The notes beneath the pieces are model-generated. The model was given only the letters and a program-made list of their open reading frames with translations, had not been told where the DNA came from and ran no database searches. A stretch of DNA of 41,193 bases, from the IMG/VR virus record IMGVR_UViG_3300023179_000219, positions 1-41,193 of that record; one strand, given 5' to 3'. Both the position numbers and the translations under genes were made by a program. The first letter of the stretch is position 1; the number at the start of each line of letters is the position of its first letter. Shown here piece by piece: positions 6,509 to 13,900 of this stretch. Source of the stretch: a virus.

Positions 6509-6563
6509 GTTTTGAATTTTAAATTGATTTTGGTTTTTGAATTTCGATTTTAGTTTTTGAATT
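6509..6563 (+). repeat. Three direct copies of GTTTTTGAATT
   Basis: GTTTTGAATT at 6509, then GTTTTTGAATT at 6533 and 6553, spaced about 20-25 bases apart (near two helical turns). They lie just upstream of a GCTAGC copy and an AT-rich possible -10 region, so they may be UP-element-like DNA or activator sites. Confidence 0.45.
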
Positions 6564-6729
6564 GAGCTAGCATTATATATAAGCGGCTTTTGCTAGCGGT
6601 GTTATATAGCAGCGCGTCGAAATGTTGAACTCATTCACACTGCTCACAAGTTATACGCAATGCTAGCTAGCTAAAACTGCTAGCTAAATCAAGCAATGTT
6701 TAATTGCTATAAAACTTTTGACTAACTAG

Positions 6730-6746
6730 TAAACAAATTCTGTTTA
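6730..6746. promoter_or_regulatory. Palindrome TAAACA-N5-TGTTTA, candidate operator
   Basis: Perfect 6+6 inverted repeat with a five-base centre. On the minus strand it directly follows a perfect TTGACA (6747-6752), so it would occupy the spacer of a leftward promoter, although the matching -10 is poor. A binding site for a dimeric regulator is likely; the protein is not identified. Confidence 0.4.
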
Positions 6747-6806
6747 TGTCAACTCAATAAATTCAACTGTTCACCTTTGGCACATTCACTGCAACTAACT
6801 TCTTAT

Positions 6807-6917
6807 ATGAGAACAAATAACAAACTAACAACACAATACATTATCGAACAGTTTACAGCGTGGACCATGTTAACGCTCTTCGTGAGTGTGACTGTATTCA
6901 CTTTGGTTAGTCTTTAA
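6807..6917 (+). CDS. Possible 36-residue membrane peptide
   Basis: An ATG-TAA frame encodes MRTNNKLTTQYIIEQFTAW followed by a hydrophobic segment (MLTLFVSVTVFTLVSL) that would span a membrane once. There is no good ribosome binding site, so translation is doubtful. It lies just upstream of the clear early gene at 6947. It could equally be chance reading within the leader. Confidence 0.3.
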   Translation: MRTNNKLTTQYIIEQFTAWTMLTLFVSVTVFTLVSL

Positions 6918-6946
6918 GAAATTAAATAAATAAAAAAGGAATATGT

Positions 6947-7114
6947 ATGAACAGAGATCAAATAGCGAACAAAGCTCACAAGCTTCTAAGTCAATACGGC
7001 ATTGGATCAAACGAGCCTGATTACTTGTTCTTAAGAGACAACATTATTGCCGCTAAAGAAATGGGGCGTACATGGAAACAAATCACTCAATGGCTTGAAG
7101 AAATATTGAACTAA
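6947..7114 (+). CDS. Small early protein, 55 residues
   Basis: ATG at 6947 follows AAAAAAGGA by six bases. The product begins MNRDQIANKAHKLLSQYGIG, continues SNEPDYLFLRDNIIAAKEMGRTWKQITQWLEEILN and predicts two or three helices; the part KEMGRTWKQITQWL resembles a small helix-turn-helix (T-W-x-x-I). It could be a small DNA-binding protein. It ends 13 bases before the next gene, whose ribosome binding site follows its stop, so the genes are co-transcribed. An overlapping ATG at 6943 gives only a 25-residue peptide. Confidence 0.68.
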   Translation: MNRDQIANKAHKLLSQYGIGSNEPDYLFLRDNIIAAKEMGRTWKQITQWLEEILN

Positions 7115-7127
7115 CAAAGGAGATTTT

Positions 7128-7823
7128 ATGCGAACAAATTTAAAAACAACATACTCACAATTTCTAGAAGAACAGCCCGAGCTTCAATCTATTATTAAAG
7201 AGATGCTAGAAGAAGCTAGCGAAAATATCAGCGACGATATGCATCCCAACCTAGAAGAAATTGAATGTCATTCAAGAGACGGTTTCATTCGAGACTCTGA
7301 AAATTTCGGCGGTTTTACAGCTACCACTTTTGATTTCCTTAGCTCTTATTGGGGTAGTGGCTTAAGGTACTCCTCAAAACTTGCCAATAAACATTTAGAT
7401 AAATCAGTTGAATACAGTCTTGAATCTGCCAAGGAAAATTTTATCGATCAATATGCCGCTGAATTAGGCGCTCTTGAAATCAATGAAGATCAAGTTAACT
7501 ACCATGATCTTTACGAATTAAAACAAAGTTATCTAGCAGAAAAACTTTCTGAATTTGAACTCGAGTCAATGAATGACGACACAATAATGCTTCAAATTCG
7601 AGTGATGTACAACGGCAGTGAAAATGGGAAACATTCAGCAGAAGTTTCAAGTGTTATCAATTGGGAATCACCATACCATCGATCTAGCGGCGCTGTTTAT
7701 AGGAATTGTGGCTTCAGGATGGAAACTGAAGATGTGAAAGTTGTGAATATCGAATGGAAAAACAATACCGAACTAAAAACCAAACTAGCTAAGGCTTTGA
7801 AAAAGGTTAAGGAGATTTTTTAA
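7128..7823 (+). CDS. Hypothetical acidic early protein, 231 residues
   Basis: Strong start: AAAGGAGATTTT-ATG. The protein is acidic in its first half (EEQPELQSIIKEMLEEASENISDDMHPNLEEIE) and has a later beta-rich part (DTIMLQIRVMYNGSENGKHSAEVSSVINWESPYHRSSGAVYRNCGFRMETEDVKVVNIEW) before a Lys-rich C-terminus. No known family or membrane segment recognised. It has low GC content like its two neighbours, unlike the recombination genes downstream. First large gene of the rightward early operon. Confidence 0.75.
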   Translation: MRTNLKTTYSQFLEEQPELQSIIKEMLEEASENISDDMHPNLEEIECHSRDGFIRDSENFGGFTATTFDFLSSYWGSGLRYSSKLANKHLDKSVEYSLESAKENFIDQYAAELGALEINEDQVNYHDLYELKQSYLAEKLSEFELESMNDDTIMLQIRVMYNGSENGKHSAEVSSVINWESPYHRSSGAVYRNCGFRMETEDVKVVNIEWKNNTELKTKLAKALKKVKEIF

Positions 7824-7824
7824 T

Positions 7825-8289
7825 ATGGGAAATAGAGTTTATGTAACATTAATAGACGAAAATAAATCAATTGTAATATATCAGCATTGGAATGGCGGCT
7901 TAGATTCTTACTTGCCCATCGTTAAGACAGCTTTCGAAATAAACCAAAAAAATTACAGGAAAATAGGTATAGAAGAATTTTTAGCATTCCTTAATAAAAT
8001 GGAATTTAGGCCTGAGATTCAAGAATCACCTGATGCATTTTCATGGATAGAAGAAAATGGGCATTACATCATTGATTTCAAAAATAGCACAATGCTTGTA
8101 AAAAATGAGCAGACCACTTTAGCTATTAACAATTTCAGAGACGAATTCAATAAATACAACACGAAGAAAATTAAAGAAGAGTACAGACAACAGAATTTAG
8201 AAAATTATTGGTTTGGTTTACAAAACGAAGCAACTATATTTTTCATGGATCTACCTAAAAACAAAAAATCAAAACGAAAGGCGTCTTAA
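7825..8289 (+). CDS. Hypothetical early protein, 154 residues
   Basis: Starts two bases after the stop of the preceding gene, with AAGGAG in that gene's last codons. The protein starts MGNRVYVTLIDENKSIVIYQHWNGGLDSYLPIVKTAFEI, a pattern (strand, then QHWNGGLDS) seen in small phage/plasmid proteins of unknown function, and ends with a Lys-rich tail (LPKNKKSKRKAS). No catalytic motif seen. Confidence 0.72.
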   Translation: MGNRVYVTLIDENKSIVIYQHWNGGLDSYLPIVKTAFEINQKNYRKIGIEEFLAFLNKMEFRPEIQESPDAFSWIEENGHYIIDFKNSTMLVKNEQTTLAINNFRDEFNKYNTKKIKEEYRQQNLENYWFGLQNEATIFFMDLPKNKKSKRKAS

Positions 8290-8290
8290 A

Positions 8291-8584
8291 ATGAAAAACA
8301 CAAAACACACGCCCGGACCTTGGAAACTAGACGACGTTTCAGACTTCATTCGTGGACCACGCGGAGTTTATATAGCCGAATTATGTGACGCGAATTCAGA
8401 CCGTGTTCAAGTTCATGGACCAAGATTTGAAGCAAACGCTCGCCTAATAGCCGCAGCGCCTGATCTTCTTGAGGCGCTTGAGCATATATCTAGAGAGCTG
8501 CCCGAAAACGAATTTATTAAACATTCAAAGGATGCAATTCGTAAAGTTAAAGACGCTATTCGAAAAGCCAAAGGTGAGTTATGA
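8291..8584 (+). CDS. Ead/Ea22-type early protein, 97 residues
   Basis: Start ATG 8291 (MKNTKHTPGPWKLDD). It has the common phage signature HTPGPW near the N-terminus and NARLIAAAPDLLEALE in the middle. These two elements occur together in many small proteins of early phage regions (Ead/Ea22-like); their function is unknown. The C-terminus is a repeated basic helix (KDAIRKVKDAIRKAKGEL). It overlaps the recombinase gene by four bases. Confidence 0.75.
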   Translation: MKNTKHTPGPWKLDDVSDFIRGPRGVYIAELCDANSDRVQVHGPRFEANARLIAAAPDLLEALEHISRELPENEFIKHSKDAIRKVKDAIRKAKGEL

Positions 8585-9153
8585 TGCCACGTCACCTAAC
8601 ACACGAGCAACTAACAATGGCGCTAGCAGCGTTAAGCCTTGAGCGAGACAACGAGTGGGCCTTATGTTGCGAGCTGCTTATCAGATCCGGCATGAGAGGT
8701 CACGAGTTAACTCATGTAACGCTAGCAGATGTAGACGTGACAAGAGCGATGCTAGCTATACACGCTGCTAAGGGATCTAAGGATCGAGTTGTGCCAGTTG
8801 ACAAGGGTTGCCTGTTCGCTCTTGAGAGAGGGCTTAGGTTAGGTATTATGCCATGGCAGATATATCAGGCAGACTCCTTTAAGGCGTTATTAAGGCGCCA
8901 TTGGGCGAAGATCCGAATCAAGGTCTTAGGTCTAGGCCTTAGCCACTGTTCGCTACACGGCCTTAGGGCGTCTTTTGCTGTTCGTCTGTACCAAGACGTA
9001 GGTCGAGACGTTGTGCTTGTCCAAGAGCTGCTAGGGCATAAGAAGATTGAGAACACAATGCGATACGTTAGGCTAGTTCAAGCTGACGAGAAAAAGGCCG
9101 ATATATTAAAAGCTTTTCGCGCGCGATCCTTACCGCGTAAGAAAACGGCTTAA
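8581..9153 (+). CDS. Short tyrosine recombinase, catalytic domain only
   Basis: 190 residues, with all catalytic residues of the tyrosine recombinase family: Arg39 (SGMRGHEL), Lys67 (KGSKDR), His126/Arg129 (LHGLRASF), His153 (LLGHKK) and Tyr162 (TMRY). The N-terminal core-binding domain of normal integrases is missing; family members of similar size include the FimB/FimE inversion recombinases. It starts at ATGATG overlapping the upstream stop, with AAAGGTGAG as ribosome binding site. It is unlikely to be the main integrase, which is at 893-2047. It may invert or resolve DNA, or act on the phage's own sites. I saw no obvious inverted repeats flanking it. Confidence 0.85.
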   Translation: MMPRHLTHEQLTMALAALSLERDNEWALCCELLIRSGMRGHELTHVTLADVDVTRAMLAIHAAKGSKDRVVPVDKGCLFALERGLRLGIMPWQIYQADSFKALLRRHWAKIRIKVLGLGLSHCSLHGLRASFAVRLYQDVGRDVVLVQELLGHKKIENTMRYVRLVQADEKKADILKAFRARSLPRKKTA

Positions 9154-9167
9154 AGGAGATTGTGACT

Positions 9168-9530
9168 ATGAAAACATATTTAACTGCAACCCTTACCGCT
9201 CTTTTAATCACCAGTTGCCAAAGTCCTGCTAACGTCATAGCCGTCAGACAACTAGCTACAGAACCAAGTGAAGAAGAACAGGCAGCTGAGCAAGAACAGA
9301 TAGAGAAAACAGACGCCGAACTAAAGGCACACCCAACACCATGTTGGCACAATCTACAGTCATATCAAGCCATTACCAGTGCATTCACACTCATCATGCA
9401 AAACGAGACAACACACGGTGACTATGGACAAGCTCTGAGCTTCAGACGCGCACTCCAAGCTAGCAACCCCAAGTGTTACCGCTATCTACAAGACTCAGGA
9501 TTAGGTCGATCACCACTCACAGGAGAATGA
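9168..9530 (+). CDS. Putative lipoprotein, 120 residues
   Basis: AAAGGAG lies nine bases from ATG 9168, which is preferred to GTG 9162. The N-terminus MKTYLTATLTALLITSCQS is a lipoprotein signal with lipobox ITSC. The mature part has an acidic, Glu-rich linker (EPSEEEQAAEQEQIEKTDAELK) and a Cys-containing globular end (PCWHNLQSYQ...NPKCYRYLQDSG). Function unknown; an early-expressed surface lipoprotein could block superinfection, but this is conjecture. Last gene before the operator/promoter at 9560. Confidence 0.72.
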   Translation: MKTYLTATLTALLITSCQSPANVIAVRQLATEPSEEEQAAEQEQIEKTDAELKAHPTPCWHNLQSYQAITSAFTLIMQNETTHGDYGQALSFRRALQASNPKCYRYLQDSGLGRSPLTGE

Positions 9531-9559
9531 TTACGCGCGCCATCCTTACAGGCTAGACA

Positions 9560-9601
9560 AGGTGTCTTTAAATTGACACCTACAGGTTGCTACTGTAAGA
9601 T
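9560..9601 (+). promoter_or_regulatory. Promoter overlapped by AGGTGTC inverted repeat
   Basis: A perfect inverted repeat AGGTGTC / GACACCT (9560-9566 and 9575-9581) overlaps a consensus -35, TTGACA at 9573-9578. A 17-base spacer leads to TAAGAT at 9596-9601. Transcription would start close to 9608, four bases before the ATG at 9612. The layout is that of an autoregulated promoter with the operator on the -35 box, and the downstream genes encode DNA-binding-type proteins. Confidence 0.5.
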
Positions 9602-9611
9602 GCAGGTAATA

Positions 9612-9902
9612 ATGGCAAACCCTAAAAGCGGGCTAACTCAAAAGCTAGCCAATCTTTCTAGAGAGCGAAAACTTGATTCGCAAGGTCCATTTTTAAACAA
9701 AGACGTGTCATTTAAGGATCGCCTTATGCAGCTTAAGAATACCAAAAAGCAAAAGAAGGCCGCTGTGATCTATATCCGAGTAGACAAGGACATCAAAGAC
9801 CTACTCACAGCACGTCTTGTAACCGATAACCTGAAATACAAGGACATCTTCCTTGCTGCCATCAGCGAGTACCTTAACATCAACATAGATGACAGATCAT
9901 GA
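9612..9902 (+). CDS. Ribbon-helix-helix-like protein A
   Basis: I choose ATG 9612 (MANPKSGLTQKLANLSRERK) because the promoter's start point lies just before it; the mRNA would be almost leaderless. 96 residues. The last half, KKAAVIYIRVDKDIKDLLTARLVTDNLKYKDIFLAAISEYLNI, reads as one strand and two helices, the ribbon-helix-helix pattern of small DNA-binding proteins such as Arc or ParG. The N-terminal half is basic and probably disordered. The next gene is a clear paralogue. It may bind the upstream inverted repeat, the GTCGCA repeats downstream, or both. Confidence 0.7.
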   Translation: MANPKSGLTQKLANLSRERKLDSQGPFLNKDVSFKDRLMQLKNTKKQKKAAVIYIRVDKDIKDLLTARLVTDNLKYKDIFLAAISEYLNINIDDRS

Positions 9903-10117
9903 CTCCCACGCGTAAACCAAACACTCTTGCCGCTCGTCTTGAAACTGTGAAAGCCAAGAAAAAGCCAAAGCAGTCTTCCATAGTCTACATCCGAATGAAC
10001 AACGATCTTCGCAAGCCCCTGATGGCCAAACTCGCAGCCGATAACCTTACCCTCAAAGATTTAGTCTACGCAGCCGCTGCCGAGTACCTTGGAATAGACA
10101 TTTCCGACCTCATTTAA
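9899..10117 (+). CDS. Ribbon-helix-helix-like protein B, paralogue of A
   Basis: 72 residues; start overlaps the preceding stop (ATGA). KQSSIVYIRMNNDLRKPLMAKLAADNLTLKDLVYAAAAEYLGIDISD aligns without gaps with the end of protein A (YIRVDKDIKDLLTARLVTDNLKYKDIFLAAISEYLNINIDD), so the pair arose by tandem duplication. Same predicted strand-helix-helix fold with a short basic N-terminal arm (TRKPNTLAARLETVKAKKKPK). The two could form hetero-dimers. Last rightward gene before the repeat-rich non-coding region. Confidence 0.7.
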   Translation: MTPTRKPNTLAARLETVKAKKKPKQSSIVYIRMNNDLRKPLMAKLAADNLTLKDLVYAAAAEYLGIDISDLI

Positions 10118-10141
10118 TTGCAACAACCGTGCCAAACCAGT

Positions 10142-10445
10142 GTCGCACCCTAAAAATGCCATTTGCGACATTTTCCAAACTGTTTGTACCAGCAATCATT
10201 AGCTTTTTTTAATCGGTCGCATTGAGTCGCATACCGATTTTCGACATGTAAGTTATTGGAATTATTGTTATTAGTATTAGAATATATATATATATATATA
10301 TTTAGCTGTATACGTGTAAAAACATCTTCTAATTTCCTCACTTTTACACATATATAGCGGCACCCTTGCGACTTCGCGACTTTGGGACATTTCCTTAGCA
10401 AATACAAACACATACACTGTCGCACGAAAAATCAAGAAATGCGAC
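10142..10445. other. Non-coding repeat cluster with (AT)n tract, candidate origin
   Basis: This gap between converging genes carries the hexamer GTCGCA or its complement at 10142, 10164, 10216, 10226, 10367, 10419 and 10440, plus a one-mismatch copy at 10375, in both orientations. Chance predicts about 0.15 copies. In the centre is a pure alternating AT tract (about 10282-10301) in a strongly AT-rich stretch, and an 8+8 inverted repeat GTGTAAAA/TTTTACAC (10314-10321, 10342-10349). Iterons beside an AT-rich unwinding element, next to a primase-helicase gene and two ribbon-helix-helix-type genes, suggest a replication origin. A partition-type site or a complex operator is the alternative. No gene is seen here. 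Confidence 0.6.
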
Positions 10446-10446
10446 C

Positions 10447-12687
10447 TTATGAGCCACAAACCCACTTAGCTCTATGCTTTCCATTGGGAGCGGCGCGTTC
10501 GGCAACTTCAAAGTGACCAAGCTCCTCTTGCTCAAGGATGCTGATGAAGTTGGCAATAGCCTTACTATCCCCAGTATCAAGCATCCTTCTGACCCATTCC
10601 ACAAAGCGCCTTTTCTCAACATCCTTCTTCCCCTGAGCCCAAGCCTTATACCTATTGATCCTTGCCTCGTGCTCACTCTGCAAACTCTTCTTGGCAAGAA
10701 GTCTCTTAAGACTAAGCAGTGAGAACTCGAACACCTTGTTGGCCCAATCAAGCTGGTCAACTCCCAGCTCAAACCCCTCATCTGCTTGGGAGATAACCCA
10801 AGCGCCCATTAGCTTGTAGTGATGCTCCATCGCTCTAAGATACGCTGCCTGTAGCTCATAATTAGGATGACCTACCTCGGCAGCCTCCGCTGCCTGCGCT
10901 ACATAGCTACGCTGCATCTGCTCGGCCATATCCATGGCAGCTGCACTAAGCGATATCTTGTGGCAGCTGGGGATCCCCCCTGTGGCATCGTATGCTACGA
11001 GGTTGCCTGATGCGTCCTTGTACTCAACTGGCATCGTGGTCCAGTAGTCGATCTGATCAACAGTGAGGCTTGAGTACCTGCTCTTGGTGCTAGGACCGAA
11101 GCCCACAAGCCCTCTATCGATTTGGTTGAGGTTCGTGAAGTCAGCAAGCACTAGCGCTCGAGAACCGAAGCCCTCCTCAGCTAGCATGGTTGAGTAGTAG
11201 CGATGGAACGCGGCAGGCGTTGAGAACATCAGAGCCGACAGGTAGGGACAGCAGATGGCAGGACGAGACGAGTCCTTGTTCACTGCTGGCTTAGCTGGCA
11301 GTATCCCACCTGATGCACTCCATATCTTGCACAGCTCAGCATCAACTCCACGCAGATGTCCTCCTTGTGTGGTGTTGGCCATGAACAGGTTCTTACACTC
11401 ATCCATGATATCGATACGACAACGGTTACGAGCAAGACCCATCGAGACAGCTTGCACACTGGCATACGTGTCATAGCCCAGTAGCCCTATCCCGTTAGCA
11501 CTCTGCATGAGTGCTTGATGGATCGCACGTTGTGGTGCGCTCTTACCCACACCACTCCCAGCAGTACACAAGATGAACATGTTGGGATGAGACCTACCCA
11601 CCATCACCCTATGACCTGCGAGCACTGAGCACAGCCCCAGCGCTCCCACTAGCGAGAGTACATGGTTCTCATAGCCGTTGCTCTCTGTGATGAAGTCCGC
11701 TACTGCTTCCATGATCCCACCCTTGGGTATCAGGTTCGGCATCTTGTCACTTGAGATCTCATCTACAGTGTTCGGCTCATCACCATACCCCTCGCCACCA
11801 CCCTCATACCCTTCAGCACTCTCTGGCTCTTGCCACTGATCATCTGGCACCACCACCACGTTGCGCTCACGCTGAGCCTTCTTTAGCGAGCGCTCAACGA
11901 ACTTGCGGGCGAACTGTTCGGGTGTGTAGCGCTTTCTTTCTGTTGGGTCTTGGAACCACGAGTTCTCACCGAAGCGATCTAGGTCATAGGCCATGATCTC
12001 TTTAACGAGCTCTGTGACGCTCTTACCGAGCACGCTGGGAGCTTTCACCATCGCCCACAGCTTGGCAGTTAGAACGATGTTTCTTCCACCCTCTGAGCCG
12101 TAGCCTTGATCACCCTCACGCTTGGCTCCCTTTCTCACAAGGCCGTTCACAAGGCAGTAGTGCTTTATCTTCTCCCACTGAGCTAGCTCTAGCACTGGTA
12201 GTGTCTCCACTTCTTCTAGCGTGGTATCAACCCACCTGTACTGCTCTCCTGTCTTATCGTGATAGCTCGGTGGCAGCACCACATACCCACCACGACCGAA
12301 GAGTTCAACAGCAACAGGAGGAGCTTGCTTTGTGTAGTCGGCTCCTTGGTATACAAAGCCCATGCCTTTAGAGCCGAAGCGCTTCATAGGAGTACGAGGA
12401 GCTAGCGCCATGAGCGCTTCATACACATCAGGTGTTGTGTCTTCCCTACTCACATCCACATCAAGCACTGTTGTGTACTTGCCACACACAACAGCGATAC
12501 CGTTAGCATGTGGGAAGCCTTCAACGAGGTACTCAAGCTCTTCTTCTGTTTGACGACTCGCGCCCCACAGCTGGTTGAAGCCACTCACAAGCGGCAGTCT
12601 GTCATGCACTGGCATGATGTTCATTCCGAGCTTGTAGTATTGCCATGCGTATTGGGAGAAGACTCCCTGACATAGTGTGATGGACAT
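10447..12687 (-). CDS. Primase-polymerase/helicase (PrimPol-DUF3987)
   Basis: 746 residues. The N-terminal 160 residues match a bifunctional primase-polymerase (PrimPol) domain, with the acidic metal site VLDVDV (Asp76, Asp78). The C-terminal half is a DUF3987-type P-loop ATPase: Walker A AGSGVGKS at about 376-383 and Walker B IDIMDE at about 425-430. A linker rich in Glu, Gly and Tyr separates them. Such two-domain proteins make primers and unwind DNA at phage and plasmid origins. Start ATG 12687 follows GAGGAGTACTAAA. The gene runs against its neighbours on both sides and is transcribed towards the repeat cluster at 10142-10445, which fits an origin there. Confidence 0.9.
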   Translation of the reverse strand: MSITLCQGVFSQYAWQYYKLGMNIMPVHDRLPLVSGFNQLWGASRQTEEELEYLVEGFPHANGIAVVCGKYTTVLDVDVSREDTTPDVYEALMALAPRTPMKRFGSKGMGFVYQGADYTKQAPPVAVELFGRGGYVVLPPSYHDKTGEQYRWVDTTLEEVETLPVLELAQWEKIKHYCLVNGLVRKGAKREGDQGYGSEGGRNIVLTAKLWAMVKAPSVLGKSVTELVKEIMAYDLDRFGENSWFQDPTERKRYTPEQFARKFVERSLKKAQRERNVVVVPDDQWQEPESAEGYEGGGEGYGDEPNTVDEISSDKMPNLIPKGGIMEAVADFITESNGYENHVLSLVGALGLCSVLAGHRVMVGRSHPNMFILCTAGSGVGKSAPQRAIHQALMQSANGIGLLGYDTYASVQAVSMGLARNRCRIDIMDECKNLFMANTTQGGHLRGVDAELCKIWSASGGILPAKPAVNKDSSRPAICCPYLSALMFSTPAAFHRYYSTMLAEEGFGSRALVLADFTNLNQIDRGLVGFGPSTKSRYSSLTVDQIDYWTTMPVEYKDASGNLVAYDATGGIPSCHKISLSAAAMDMAEQMQRSYVAQAAEAAEVGHPNYELQAAYLRAMEHHYKLMGAWVISQADEGFELGVDQLDWANKVFEFSLLSLKRLLAKKSLQSEHEARINRYKAWAQGKKDVEKRRFVEWVRRMLDTGDSKAIANFISILEQEELGHFEVAERAAPNGKHRAKWVCGS

Positions 12688-12756
12688 TTTAGTACTCCTC
12701 TTGAGCTATCACTTTTTTTACAGTAGCGTCAGACGTTATCAAGAAAGGAATAGGAT
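12688..12756. promoter_or_regulatory. Short divergent promoter gap
   Basis: 69 bases separate the divergent starts of the primase gene (leftward) and the Sak4-like gene (rightward), so promoters for both must overlap here or lie further upstream. A leftward TTGATA with a 16-base spacer and TAAAAA is a weak candidate. Both starts have good ribosome binding sites (GAGGAG leftward, AAAGGA rightward). Confidence 0.35.
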
Positions 12757-13467
12757 ATGAAGCTGCACTCGACATTAAATTTGCCGAGAGAGCCCAAGTA
12801 CATGTTGTTTTATGGGGTCTCTGGGATTGGAAAAACTTCTCTTATCAAGACTTTACCTGAGCCATCGAAGGTTCTTGTACTGGACACTGAGAGCGGTCTT
12901 GCATCGCTCCAAAAAGATGGAGTGGAGGTAGCTTACAAGCCTCTTGCTTATAATGATGCGGGCGCGTTGTTATCTGAAGCTGAGAGATTTGAAGAGTTTA
13001 AAAAGTTCACGCAGTACATTCAAACTCCTGAGTGTACCTCTCGCTTTAACGTGCTCTTTGTTGATTCACTCACTGAAATTGCTCAGAACATTCATCGTCA
13101 CATGAAGGAAAAACATGGTGATGGATTTAAGCTCTGGGGCGAGTACACAGCAGCTATGCAAGATCTTATTAAGTTCTTCAGAGATCTTAAGCACTACACC
13201 GTGATCTTCACAGCTCTAGAGGAGTATGTGGAAGATAAGGAGACTGGACTAGCAAGCTATTTTCCTAGTGTGGGTGGTCGCAAGGTGAAGGATGCTATCT
13301 TGCCTGCCTTTGATCTAGTTGCTCGTATGGTGGTGGCAGAAGATGACAAGCGCATTCTTGTCACTAAGACCACTAAGAAGACTCAAGCCAAGGATCGTCT
13401 CGGGGTTTTGGCTAACCCTGAGGAGCCTAATTTAACAATCATTATGAAGAAGATGGAGAATAGATAA
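12757..13467 (+). CDS. Sak4-like RecA-fold ATPase (AAA_24)
   Basis: 236 residues. Walker A YGVSGIGKTS at residues 19-28 and Walker B VLFVDS near 99-104, then LKHYTVIFTALEEYVEDKETGLASYFPSVGGRKVKDAILPAFDLVARM, matching the AAA_24/Sak4 family of phage single-strand annealing ATPases. Gene order supports this: an SSB-like gene follows directly, with a helicase and a YqaJ exonuclease downstream. It probably promotes annealing or strand exchange during replication and recombination. First gene of the rightward recombination operon, starting after AAAGGAATAGGAT. Confidence 0.85.
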   Translation: MKLHSTLNLPREPKYMLFYGVSGIGKTSLIKTLPEPSKVLVLDTESGLASLQKDGVEVAYKPLAYNDAGALLSEAERFEEFKKFTQYIQTPECTSRFNVLFVDSLTEIAQNIHRHMKEKHGDGFKLWGEYTAAMQDLIKFFRDLKHYTVIFTALEEYVEDKETGLASYFPSVGGRKVKDAILPAFDLVARMVVAEDDKRILVTKTTKKTQAKDRLGVLANPEEPNLTIIMKKMENR

Positions 13468-13468
13468 G

Positions 13469-13900
13469 ATGTTTAATTTTACAAAACCTGAAAAAAAATA
13501 CGACACCATTAAACCTGGAAAATATTTAGGCAACATTGCATCAGCAGAAGTTGGTAAGACCAAGAACGGTCATCAGACTATTAAGCTTAAACTAAAGCTT
13601 GAAGGTCACCCTGGTTTTCATTTTGTAGACTTGAACATGGAACACGAGAAGACCAAACAGATTTCTCAAGACACTATCTCATCTATTCTCTTTGGAGCGC
13701 TGCTTAGCCCTCCTACAACGCTTGCCACTATCCAAGATGTGTGTGCGTACTTAACAGGACTGCCTGTGAGTGTGCAGGTGAAAGAAAAGACAGGCAAGGA
13801 TGGCGAGTTAAGAACACAGACATACTTTAACGATTGTCCCAACAAGCTACAGTCAAAATCAGATAGTGCTGCTCATGCAAGCAACTTCAGCAACTGGTAA
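13469..13900 (+). CDS. SSB-like protein (DUF669 type)
   Basis: 143 residues, beginning two bases after the ATPase stop. The start FNFTKPEKKYDTIKPGKYLGNIASAEVGKTKNGHQTIKLKLKLEG is the opening beta hairpin of DUF669-type OB-fold proteins, which accompany Sak4 genes and bind single-stranded DNA. The end ASNFSNW is short and not strongly acidic, unlike bacterial SSB tails. Its last codons overlap the helicase gene. Confidence 0.75.
   Translation: MFNFTKPEKKYDTIKPGKYLGNIASAEVGKTKNGHQTIKLKLKLEGHPGFHFVDLNMEHEKTKQISQDTISSILFGALLSPPTTLATIQDVCAYLTGLPVSVQVKEKTGKDGELRTQTYFNDCPNKLQSKSDSAAHASNFSNW

Larger units (their letters stand above)
6298..6684. promoter_or_regulatory. Early control region with seven GCTAGC palindromes
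   Basis: GCTAGC occurs at 6298, 6343, 6566, 6592, 6662, 6666 (overlapping the previous) and 6679, seven times in 387 bases; chance predicts about 0.1. The cluster lies in the divergent gap between the leftward operon and the rightward early genes, and one copy is inside the leftward promoter's spacer. Copies also lie in putative promoters at 135-152 and 26733. This suggests operators for an unidentified phage regulator. The rest of the gap (6351-6946) is AT-rich and holds no convincing gene apart from a doubtful 36-codon frame at 6807. Confidence 0.5.

Noticed and set aside
10282-10301. Alternating AT tract as an assembly artefact
   Set aside because: It is short, lies in a generally AT-rich stretch and is bracketed by meaningful repeats, so it is more likely real.
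10150-10425. Leftward 91-residue reading frame in the repeat region
   Set aside because: It consists of translated AT repeats and iterons (IYIYIYSNTNNNNSNN), has no ribosome binding site and shows no protein-like composition.
11751-11996. Rightward frame opposite the primase linker
   Set aside because: It is the antisense shadow of the Glu/Gly-rich linker, with no ribosome binding site and an odd His-rich composition.
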